Shown here piece after piece: positions 1-6,285 of a DNA stretch of 6,285 bases (its first letter is position 1; every line of letters starts with the position of its first letter). Both the position numbers and the translations under genes were made by a program. Origin of the DNA: CAZLLV01 sp964560325 (GTDB lineage Bacteria; Acidobacteriota; Thermoanaerobaculia; Multivoradales; DATKCC01); assembly GCA_964560325.1 (NCBI GenBank), contig CAZLLV010000495.1, positions 1 through 6,285 on the forward strand, given 5' to 3'. The notes under the pieces are model-generated. The model was not told the origin of the DNA, did no database searches, and saw only the letters and a program-made list of their open reading frames with translations.

Positions 1-226
1 AGGCGAGGCCCCCGGGCGGCAGGGCCACCCGCCGAGCCGTGCCGGAGGCCGCCCCTCCCCCGGCCCGGACCCACCGGCGCAGGCACTCCCGCTTCGCCCA
101 CCACTCTTCCCCACGCTCCCGGACCAGCCAATCTGGCACGATCGGCGGGCGTTCGATGCCGCCGCTCGTAGGCTCTGCGCCCCGCTTGCGGGCGGTCGCA
201 CCCGCGCAACAGGGTTCTCTCGCCCG
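1..226. other. Upstream region without a supported gene
   Basis: No reading frame here looks like protein. The forward frame from base 1 stops at 169-171 and translates to proline/arginine-rich low-complexity sequence. The other two forward frames are open but have the same character. The left ~110 bases are very GC-rich, while about 110-260 is less so, which suits an intergenic or promoter region. A short dyad, GCCA-ATC-TGGC (127-137), and a small hairpin, CCCGC-TT-GCGGG (181-192), are visible but weak. The tail of an upstream gene, or the head of a divergent one, could lie in bases 1-110, but I cannot demonstrate either. Confidence 0.6.
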
Positions 227-242
227 TGGCACTTCACTTGCA
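227..242 (+). promoter_or_regulatory. Sigma-54 (RpoN) core promoter for the moxR-bat operon
   Basis: The sequence TGGCAC-TTCAC-TTGCA matches the sigma-54 core consensus TGGCAC-N5-TTGC(A/T) at every specified base. The invariant GG (228-229) and GC (240-241) have the correct 10-base separation. The downstream T at 246 also fits, while the bases just 5' of the TGG do not match the weaker upstream consensus. Counting 12 bases from C241 puts the transcript start near 253, giving a leader of about 15 bases before the ATG at 268. Sigma-54 promoters need an ATP-dependent enhancer-binding protein, so the operon is probably switched on by a specific signal. The activator and its site are not identified. 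Confidence 0.72.
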
Positions 243-267
243 CTTTCCGCCATCTCCGGGAAACTCG

Positions 268-1335
<1,068 letters not shown>

Positions 1336-1350
1336 GTCGCCTTCCCCCGC

Positions 1351-1357
1351 AGAGGTG
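1351..1357 (+). promoter_or_regulatory. Ribosome binding site of the DUF58 gene
   Basis: AGAGGTG lies 8 bases before the GTG at 1366, inside the 30-base gap after the moxR stop. It supports this GTG as the start in the absence of a suitable ATG. The gap contains no terminator-like hairpin, so co-transcription with moxR is expected. Confidence 0.7.
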
Positions 1358-1365
1358 CCGTCCCC

Positions 1366-2331
1366 GTGAGCCTCTCCGACTCCATCGCCCGCGTCCTTCC
1401 CTGGAAGCGACGCCCGGCGGCCCCGGAGGGTGCGCCGCTCGAGCGCCCGCGCCTGCCCGCCGACCTGGCGCGCAAGGTGCGCCGCATCGAGGTCGCCACC
1501 CGCCGGCTGGTCGATCAGGGCGTCGCCGGCGAGTACCACGCCGTGTTCAAGGGGCGCGGGGTCGAGTTCGCCGAGGTGCGCCCCTACCAGCCGGGCGACG
1601 ACATTCGCTCGATCGACTGGAACGTCACTGCGCGCAGCGGCGAGCCGTACGTCAAGAAGCACGTCGAGGAGCGCGATCTCACGGTCTTCCTGGCGGTCGA
1701 CGTGTCGGGCTCGCTGTCGTTCGGCTCGCGGGCGATCGTCAAGCGCGACCTGGCGGCCGAGGTGGCGGCGCTCCTCGCCTTCGCCGCGGTCCGCAACGGC
1801 GACCGCGTGGGGGCGGCGCTCCTCTCCGACCACATGGAGCTCTTCCTGCCGCCGCGGCGCCGCCGAAACCACGTGCTGCGGCTGATCCGGGAGATCCTGA
1901 TCCACCCGGCCGAGGGCGGCACCGACCTGGGCGCGGCGCTCGGGCAGACGGTCTCGGCGCTCGGCCGGCGCTCGGTCCTCTTCCTGATCTCCGACTTCCT
2001 GACCGAGCCCTTCCCGCGGGTGCTCGAGGCCGCGGCGGCGCGCCACGACCTGGTGGTGGTCGAGATCGTCGACCCGCGCGACGCGGAGCTTCCGGCGGTC
2101 GCGCCGGTGCCGCTGCGGGACGCGGAGACCGGCCGCGTCGCCCTGGTCGGCGGGGCGGGCGGCGCGAAGGTCGCCGACGAGCACCGCGCCCGCTGGCGCG
2201 CCGAGCGGACCCGGCTGCGCCGCCACCTGCGCAAGATCGGCGTCGACCACCTGGTGCTCTCCACCGACCGCCCCTACCTCGCGCCGCTCGTCGCCTTCTT
2301 CGAAGCCCGCCGCCGGAGGTTGTCGCGATGA
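1366..2331 (+). CDS. DUF58 protein with VWA-like domain (MoxR partner)
   Basis: This 321-residue protein belongs to the DUF58 family, which is nearly always encoded beside moxR. The N-terminal half carries the family signature: GEYHAVFKGRG (55-65), VRPYQPGDDIRSIDWNVTAR (71-90, DDIRxIDW core), then YVKKHVEERD (95-104). A VWA-like fold follows with a complete metal-site pattern: DVSGS (D122, S124, S126), T186 in GGTDLG, and D210 in LISDF. No signal peptide or membrane helix is visible, so it is probably cytoplasmic. It may act as an adaptor between MoxR and the membrane VWA proteins, which is inference from gene order and family behaviour. The GTG start is supported by AGAGGTG 8 bases upstream. 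Its TGA overlaps the next start codon in ATGA. Some DUF58 proteins have N-terminal TM helices; this is the soluble type. Confidence 0.94.
   Translation: MSLSDSIARVLPWKRRPAAPEGAPLERPRLPADLARKVRRIEVATRRLVDQGVAGEYHAVFKGRGVEFAEVRPYQPGDDIRSIDWNVTARSGEPYVKKHVEERDLTVFLAVDVSGSLSFGSRAIVKRDLAAEVAALLAFAAVRNGDRVGAALLSDHMELFLPPRRRRNHVLRLIREILIHPAEGGTDLGAALGQTVSALGRRSVLFLISDFLTEPFPRVLEAAAARHDLVVVEIVDPRDAELPAVAPVPLRDAETGRVALVGGAGGAKVADEHRARWRAERTRLRRHLRKIGVDHLVLSTDRPYLAPLVAFFEARRRRLSR
2315..2320 (+). promoter_or_regulatory. Ribosome binding site of the BatD-like gene
   Basis: GGAGGT lies 7 bases before the ATG at 2328, within the last codons of the DUF58 gene. It fixes the start of the BatD-like gene even though its frame stays open for more than 2 kb upstream. 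Confidence 0.8.
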
Positions 2332-3317
2332 CCCGCGCCGCCTCCCTCGCCTGCACCGCGCTCCTGCTCCCGCTCGCCGCGCTCCTCGCGTCCCCCGGCC
2401 CGGCCGGCGCCGCCGCCGTCGCGGTGACCCTGCCGCCCGAGCCGCTCACGGTGGGCGACCGGGTCGAGGTCGTGGTGACGGTCACCGGCGAGCGGGGCGA
2501 GGTCGCGGGCGAGCCCCGCTTCCCCGCCTGGGGCGAGAGCTGGGGCGACGCCGAGATCGTCGAGGCGGGGCCGGTGGTGCCGGCCTACGGGACGGCCGAG
2601 GATGGCGGCGCCCGCCTCTACGAGCAGCGCCTGATCCTCGTCGCCTTCCGCCCGGGGCTCGTGGAGCTCCCGCCGCGGCCGATCGCGCTCCCGGGGCCGG
2701 AGGGCACGGCGGAGCTGTCGACCCCGGCGGGGCTCGCCTTGCGGATCGACTCGGTGCTGCCCGAGGAGCTCGCCGAGACCGAGGGGTCGGAGATCGAGGC
2801 CCGTCCGCCGGCGCCGCCCCGGCCGCTCCCGCTCGGCGCCGCCTTCTGGGCCACCCTCGCGAGCGGCTGCGCGCTGCTCTTCGGCCTCTTCCTCCTCGCC
2901 CGGCGGGGCCGCCGTGCCGCCGTCCCGGCCCCGCGCGCCGCGCCCCGCGACGAGCTCGCCGCCGCCCTCGCCGCCGCCGCCGAAGCGCCGGAGCCGGTCG
3001 CCGGGCACGTCGTCCTCTCGCTCGCCCTGCGCCGGTTCCTCGGGCGCTCGTTCGGGTTCCGGGCCGCCGAGAGCACCACCACCGAGGTCCGCCGTCAGCT
3101 CCGCGGCCGCCGCGCCCCGGCCACCGTCGAGGCGCGGGTCCACGAGGTGCTCGCGGCGTGCGACCGGGTGAAGTTCGCGCGCGAGGCGACGACGCGCGAG
3201 GCGCTCGAGGCACGCATCGAAGCGGCGCGCGAGGTGGCGGCCGAGGCCGAGCGCCACCTGCGCCCGCCGGAAGGCGCGAACGCGGCACCGGACGCCGGGC
3301 GGGAGAGGGCGGCCTGA
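2328..3317 (+). CDS. BatD-like / DUF4381-like membrane protein of the MoxR-Bat operon
   Basis: This encodes a 329-residue bitopic membrane protein. Residues 1-29 form a Sec-type signal peptide (MTR, hydrophobic AALLLPLAALL-like core, cleavage probable near AGA-AA). Residues 31-145 are a beta-rich extracytoplasmic domain with the VTLPPEPLTVGDRVEVVVTV pattern that opens Ig-like BatD domains. A proline-rich linker (159-169) leads to one TM helix (about 170-191). After an Ala/Arg-rich stretch comes a cytoplasmic helical domain with LRRFLGRSFGFRAAESTT (233-251) and LAACDRVKFAREATT (275-289), a pattern I associate with C-termini of BatD-like/DUF4381-like proteins. It is much shorter than classical BatD, with apparently one extracytoplasmic domain. 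The position between DUF58 and BatA is standard for such proteins. It could link periplasmic substrate sensing to the cytoplasmic ATPase, which is inference. Exact family needs a profile search. Confidence 0.75.
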   Translation: MTRAASLACTALLLPLAALLASPGPAGAAAVAVTLPPEPLTVGDRVEVVVTVTGERGEVAGEPRFPAWGESWGDAEIVEAGPVVPAYGTAEDGGARLYEQRLILVAFRPGLVELPPRPIALPGPEGTAELSTPAGLALRIDSVLPEELAETEGSEIEARPPAPPRPLPLGAAFWATLASGCALLFGLFLLARRGRRAAVPAPRAAPRDELAAALAAAAEAPEPVAGHVVLSLALRRFLGRSFGFRAAESTTTEVRRQLRGRRAPATVEARVHEVLAACDRVKFAREATTREALEARIEAAREVAAEAERHLRPPEGANAAPDAGRERAA

Positions 3318-4309
3318 TGCCGTTCCCCGACTTCGCGACTCCGCTCTGGCTGACGCTGCTTGCCGCCGTGCCGCTCCTCTCCTGGTGGCACCACCGGCGC
3401 ACCGCGGCCGGCGCTCTCACCTACAGCCGGCTGCCGCGCGGGGCCGGCGGCTCGTGGCGCCTCCACCTCCCCTTCTATCTCCGGCTCGCCGCGCTCGTGC
3501 TGCTGATCGTCGCCATCGCCCGGCCGCGCCTCGGCTACACCTGGGAGGAGAGCCTGACCGAAGGGATCGACATCCAGATCGCGCTCGACGTCTCGGGCTC
3601 GATGGCGGCCGAGGACTTCCAGCCCCGGAACCGCCTGGAGGTCGCCAAGGCGGTGGTGCGCGACTTCGTCGCCGGCCGCACCGGCGACCGGATCGGCCTC
3701 GTCGTCTTCTCCGGCTCGGCGCTGACCCGGGCGCCGCTCACGACCGACCGCCAGATGCTCGCCTTCCTGATCGATTCGGTCGAGATCGGCACCCTCGCCC
3801 GCGGCACCGCGATCGGCCTGGCGCTCGCCACCGCCGCCGGCCGGCTGCGCGACAGCGAGGCGGAGACGAAGGTGGTGGTGCTGGTGACCGACGGCGTGTC
3901 GAACGCCGGCGAGATCGACCCGCACGACGCGGCGGCGCTGTGCGACGGCATGGGCATCCGCGTGTACACGATCGGCGTCGGCACCGACGAAGCGGTGCCG
4001 ATCCCGGTCGGGAACGTCGATCCGGTCACCGGCCGGATCTCGGTGCAGCGGCGGCTGCGCCGGATGCCGATCGACGAAGGGCTGCTGCGCGGGATCGCGG
4101 AGCGCACGGGCGGGCGTTACTACCGCGCCACCGACCGCCAGGCGCTGGCCGGCGTTTTCGCCGAGATCGACCGCCTGGAGCGCACCGAGATCGAGGTCAA
4201 GCGCTTCGTCCGGTACCGCGAGGCGTTCCAGCCGCTCGCCTGGACCGGCCTCGCCCTGCTCGTGCTGCCGCTCGTGCCGGCGGCCTTCGCCTGGACGGGG
4301 GAGCCCTGA
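3317..4309 (+). CDS. batA: BatA-like VWA-domain membrane protein
   Basis: This 330-residue protein has the BatA layout: TM helix at about 8-24, a second at 52-68, a VWA domain from about 84 to 290, and a C-terminal TM helix at about 308-326. The metal-ion site is complete: DVSGS (D91, S93, S95), T164 in RGTAIG, and D192 in VTDG. Typical family stretches are seen: PRNRLEVAKAVV (103-114), GDRIGLVVFSGSALT (123-137), APLTTD (139-144), TIGVGTDEAVPIPV (218-231), and ERTGGRYYRATD (262-273). The start is the ATG that shares its A with the upstream TGA (TGATG), preceded by GAGG 8 bases away. The frame is open further upstream to 3158, but that part lies inside the preceding gene and is not BatA-like. 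In the Bat system BatA and BatB are paired VWA membrane proteins. Function beyond that is not visible. Confidence 0.93.
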   Translation: MPFPDFATPLWLTLLAAVPLLSWWHHRRTAAGALTYSRLPRGAGGSWRLHLPFYLRLAALVLLIVAIARPRLGYTWEESLTEGIDIQIALDVSGSMAAEDFQPRNRLEVAKAVVRDFVAGRTGDRIGLVVFSGSALTRAPLTTDRQMLAFLIDSVEIGTLARGTAIGLALATAAGRLRDSEAETKVVVLVTDGVSNAGEIDPHDAAALCDGMGIRVYTIGVGTDEAVPIPVGNVDPVTGRISVQRRLRRMPIDEGLLRGIAERTGGRYYRATDRQALAGVFAEIDRLERTEIEVKRFVRYREAFQPLAWTGLALLVLPLVPAAFAWTGEP

Positions 4310-5385
4310 TGGGGACGATCTTCGCCCGCCCCGAGCTCCTCGTTCTCGCCCTGCTGGCGCCGCTCGTGGCCGCCGCCGCGGCGGTCCTCTGGCGCCGCCG
4401 GCTGCGCGCCGCGGAGGCCTGGGCGTCGCGCGCCCTCTGGGGCCGGCTGCTCGGCCGCTACTCGCGCCGCCGGCTCGCCCTCTCGGTGACGCTGCTGTCG
4501 GCCGCGGTGCTGGGTGCCGGCCTCGCCCTGGCGCAACCGCGCTGGGGCGAGTCGCTCCAGACCGTCGAGCGGCGCGGGGTCGACGTGGTGCTGGTGCTCG
4601 ACTCCTCGCTCTCGATGGGCGCGAGGGACGTGGCGCCGTCGCGGCTGGAGGTCGCCGAGACGCTGGTCCGGCGCCTGGTGCAGGCGATGCCGGGCCACCG
4701 CGTGGCCCTGGTCGCCGCCGAAGGGGACGGCGTGGTGATGGCGCCGCTCACCACCGACGCGGCGGTGATCGACCTCCTCCTCGACGGCGTCGAGCCGGGC
4801 TCGCTGCCGGTCCCGGGCACCCGCCTGGGCGATGCGCTCGACCGCCTGCCGGAGCTCTACCCGCCGGGCGATCCGTCCCGCGGTCTTTCCGGATCGGGGT
4901 CCACCCCGGGGAGCCACCGGGCGGCGATCCTGCTCTCGGACGGCGAAGACCACGGCGGCACCCTCGACGACCGGGTCGACCGGATCGCCGAGGCGGGGAT
5001 CGTGGTGCACGCGATCGGGATCGGCACCCCCGACGGCGCGCCGGTGCCTCTGCCCGGCCACCCCGGCGCGGTGCGGCGGCGGCCCGACGGATCGGTGGTC
5101 ATCAGCCGTCTCCACGAAGAGATCCTGGAGTCGGTCGCGCGCGGCACCGGCGGCGTCTACCTGCGGGCGACCGATCCGGGCCGCGACCTGCGGCCGATCC
5201 TCTCCGCCCTCGAGGGGATGGACCAGCGGGCGCACGAGACGACCGAGCTCGAGACGCGGGCCGAGCGCTTCCAGTGGCCGCTCGGGCTGGCGGTGGCGGC
5301 GCTCCTCGGCCACCTGGCGCTCTCTCCGTTCGTCGGCAGGCGCAGCACCGGCCTCGCCGGCGACGCCACGGAGGTCCGGCCGTGA
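4309..5385 (+). CDS. batB: BatB-like VWA-domain membrane protein
   Basis: This 358-residue second VWA membrane protein has the same layout as its upstream neighbour: TM helices at about 8-27 and 56-75, a VWA domain from about 91 to 300, and a C-terminal TM helix at about 323-341. The metal site is intact: DSSLS (D98, S100, S102), T171 in PGTRLGDAL, and D211 in LSDGED. APLTTD (145-150), HAIGIGTPDGAPVPLP (234-249) and ARGTGGVYLRATD (277-289) align by eye with BatA, suggesting an old duplication. Two differences stand out: a Gly/Ser-rich insertion (about 187-204) before the LLSDG strand, and AAEGD (136-140) where BatA has VFSGS. The ATG shares its A with the preceding TGA, with GGAG 5 bases upstream. 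The BatB label rests on order and on the missing BatA-type features, so BatA/BatB could be exchanged in another naming scheme. Confidence 0.9.
   Translation: MGTIFARPELLVLALLAPLVAAAAAVLWRRRLRAAEAWASRALWGRLLGRYSRRRLALSVTLLSAAVLGAGLALAQPRWGESLQTVERRGVDVVLVLDSSLSMGARDVAPSRLEVAETLVRRLVQAMPGHRVALVAAEGDGVVMAPLTTDAAVIDLLLDGVEPGSLPVPGTRLGDALDRLPELYPPGDPSRGLSGSGSTPGSHRAAILLSDGEDHGGTLDDRVDRIAEAGIVVHAIGIGTPDGAPVPLPGHPGAVRRRPDGSVVISRLHEEILESVARGTGGVYLRATDPGRDLRPILSALEGMDQRAHETTELETRAERFQWPLGLAVAALLGHLALSPFVGRRSTGLAGDATEVRP
5370..5375 (+). promoter_or_regulatory. Ribosome binding site of batC
   Basis: A full GGAGGT lies 6 bases before GTG 5382, inside the end of the preceding gene. It supports this GTG as the batC start, and the GTGA overlap with the upstream stop fits coupled translation. 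Confidence 0.82.
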
Positions 5386-6285
5386 TCGCCCGCGCCACGC
5401 TCGGCCTCGTCCTCGCCGAGCTGCTGTCGCTCTCGACCCTGGGCGCCCTGGGCGCCCTCGGCCCATGGCCCGACTGGCTCCCGGATCTGCCGGACTGGGG
5501 CGAGACGTGGGAGCTCTCCGACCTCGAGCACAGCCTCGACCTGCACCCGCCGGTCGAGGTCGAGCGCTGGCTCTACAACCCGCGCGAGCGGACGGCGCGG
5601 GGCATCGAGCGGATGGAGCAGCTGGGGCCGGACCGGGCGCTCGCCGCCTTCGAGGCCGCCGCACGCCTCGCCCCCGGCGACCGGCGGGTGCTCTTCAACA
5701 CCGGCACGGCACGACTGCTGGCCGATCACGGCGACGCGGTCGCGGCCCTGGAGGGCGCCGTGGCGGCGGACGAGGAGGCCGGCGGCGTGCCGCCGCTGCC
5801 GCCGGCGGTGCTCCAGCAGGCCTGGTACAACCTCGGCACCGCGAGGCTCGCGGCGGACGACGCGGCCGGCGCGGTCGCCGCCTTCGAAGAGGCGCTACGC
5901 CGCGAGCCGTCGGACGCCGACGCGAAGCACAACCTGGAGGTGGCGCTCCGGCGCCTGGAGGAGGAGCGGAGGAAGCTCCTGCCGCCGCGCGAGACGCCGG
6001 GCGGCGAGCGGCCGGGCGAGGACGAGGACGCCGGGGAGAGTGGCGGGACCGAGCCGGACGAGTCGAGCGGCGACGACGCGCAGGGGGCCCGCGAGCCGGA
6101 GGACGGCGAGCGGGAGGCCGAGGCACGGCCCGACGCCGGCGCGGCGTTCGGGCGCCGGCCGATCGCCGGCTTCGAAGAGCAGAGCGACCTGACCGCGGCC
6201 CAGGCCGCGGCGCTGCTCGACGCGGATGTCGTCGCCGCTCGAATCGTCCGGCTCGGTCCCGCCACTCTCCCCGGCGTCCTCGTCC
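5382..6285 (+). CDS. batC: BatC-like TPR protein (3' end missing; last 58 bases doubtful)
   Basis: The frame starts at a GTG overlapping the previous stop and stays open to the window edge (301 codons, no stop). An N-terminal hydrophobic segment (about 5-27, ending in LGALGALG) is a signal peptide or membrane anchor. A Trp/Asp-rich stretch (29-47) and WLYNPRERTARGIERM (63-78) precede two TPR-like units, about 83-128 (ALAAFEAAARLAPGD) and 145-180 (WYNLGTARLAADDAAGAVAAFEEALRREPSD). Then come a charged helix KHNLEVALRRLEEERRK (182-198) and an acidic, Gly-rich linker (about 203-252). The conserved-looking FEEQSDLTAAQAAALLDA (264-281) is normally followed by a charged helical tail. Here residues 283-301 are instead the antisense reading of the protein's own linker codons (repeat 6228-6285), so real coding sequence can be trusted only to about 6227. 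TPR proteins of this type are proposed scaffolds in Bat complexes. Confidence 0.85.
   Translation, partial: MIARATLGLVLAELLSLSTLGALGALGPWPDWLPDLPDWGETWELSDLEHSLDLHPPVEVERWLYNPRERTARGIERMEQLGPDRALAAFEAAARLAPGDRRVLFNTGTARLLADHGDAVAALEGAVAADEEAGGVPPLPPAVLQQAWYNLGTARLAADDAAGAVAAFEEALRREPSDADAKHNLEVALRRLEEERRKLLPPRETPGGERPGEDEDAGESGGTEPDESSGDDAQGAREPEDGEREAEARPDAGAAFGRRPIAGFEEQSDLTAAQAAALLDADVVAARIVRLGPATLPGVLV
5439..5456 (+). repeat. 9-base tandem repeat (two copies) in the batC signal segment
   Basis: CTGGGCGCC occurs twice in a row and encodes LGALGA in the hydrophobic N-terminal segment of the TPR protein; the next bases (CTCGGC) continue the pattern imperfectly. In-frame gain or loss of a copy would only change the segment's length by three residues. 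It is probably a neutral consequence of alanine/leucine/glycine-rich coding. Confidence 0.6.
6020..6077 (+). repeat. Left arm of a 58-base near-perfect inverted repeat
   Basis: This arm lies in the acidic linker of batC (codons for D214 to D232). Its reverse complement is found at 6228-6285 with 57 of 58 bases matching; base 6020 pairs with 6285 and 6077 with 6228. The only mismatch is G6062 against A6243. The arms are separated by 150 bases. This copy reads naturally as protein and is taken as the genuine one. Confidence 0.95.
6228..6285 (-). repeat. Right arm of the inverted repeat, at the window edge
   Basis: This arm is the reverse complement of 6020-6077 with one mismatch, and it ends exactly at the last base of the window. 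It begins at codon 283 of the batC frame, where the expected C-terminal helix should continue. It gives no stop because GAC and GAG codons become GTC and CTC. A copy that starts abruptly and runs to the sequence end suggests a fold-back (chimeric) end rather than native sequence; a real hairpin or invertible element is the alternative. Confidence 0.93.

Noticed and set aside
1..105. Possible divergent minus-strand gene starting at a GTG near 105
   Set aside because: The short readable part (VGEAGVPAPVGPGRGRGG) is low-complexity and unrecognisable, with no clear ribosome binding site at a proper distance.
134..149. A second TGGCACG that could be the -24 part of another sigma-54 promoter
   Set aside because: The required GC of the -12 element is absent at the right spacing (GCGG instead of TTGC).
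181..192. CCCGC-TT-GCGGG hairpin as a terminator or regulator site
   Set aside because: Only 5 base pairs with a 2-base loop and no T-run; expected by chance in such GC-rich DNA.
226..267. GTG at 226 as the moxR start
   Set aside because: It overlaps the sigma-54 core promoter and precedes the predicted transcript start; the added residues have no family resemblance.
4120..5664. Long minus-strand open frame opposite the BatB and BatC genes
   Set aside because: Arg/Ala/Pro/Gly-rich translation without domains, fully antisense to well-supported genes. Other minus-strand frames (for example 2274-3257, 2482-3420, 3095-3925, 5157-5729) are rejected for the same reason.
6078..6227. Phase-variable invertible segment between the two inverted-repeat arms
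   Set aside because: Not adopted as a feature: no recombinase is visible, the arm breaks a conserved protein region, and it coincides with the sequence end, so an artefact is more likely. It is kept only as an alternative in the findings.

Overview
The window holds one operon on the + strand, of the MoxR / Bat type, read left to right: MoxR AAA+ ATPase, DUF58 protein, a signal-peptide membrane protein of the BatD-like / DUF4381-like kind, a BatA-like VWA protein, a BatB-like VWA protein, and a BatC-like TPR protein that runs off the right edge. G+C is very high (roughly 70-75% or more by eye). Sec-type signal peptides, periplasm-facing domains and this gene order fit a Gram-negative, high-GC bacterium. 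An uncultured Acidobacteriota, Myxococcota or Gemmatimonadota-like lineage is plausible, but no phylogenetic marker in the window settles it.

Layout: bases 1-226 contain no gene I can support. A near-perfect sigma-54 core promoter (TGGCAC-N5-TTGCA) lies at 227-242, just before the moxR ATG at 268. moxR ends at 1335. After a 30-base gap with a good Shine-Dalgarno, the DUF58 gene starts at a GTG (1366). From there every junction overlaps: ATGA (2328-2331), TGATG (3315-3319), TGATG (4307-4311), GTGA (5382-5385). There is no room for internal terminators, and translation is probably coupled.

How the genes work together: in known MoxR/Bat systems the cytoplasmic MoxR ATPase acts with partners that carry VWA domains, and the set is thought to serve a chaperone or assembly role for envelope or metal-containing complexes and in stress tolerance. 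Here there are three VWA-type proteins (DUF58, BatA, BatB), all with an intact DxSxS-T-D metal-site pattern. Two proteins lack a VWA domain: one with a signal peptide, an extracytoplasmic beta domain, a TM helix and a cytoplasmic helical domain, and one TPR protein. The substrate is not visible in the sequence.

Two things deserve attention. First, the sigma-54 promoter implies activator-dependent, signal-controlled transcription of the whole operon. Second, the last 58 bases of the window (6228-6285) are the reverse complement of 6020-6077 with one mismatch. Because the repeat ends exactly at the window edge and replaces the expected BatC tail, I read it first as a fold-back (chimeric) sequence end, and only second as a real invertible or hairpin element. 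I found no RNA genes, CRISPR arrays, insertion sequences or other mobile elements.
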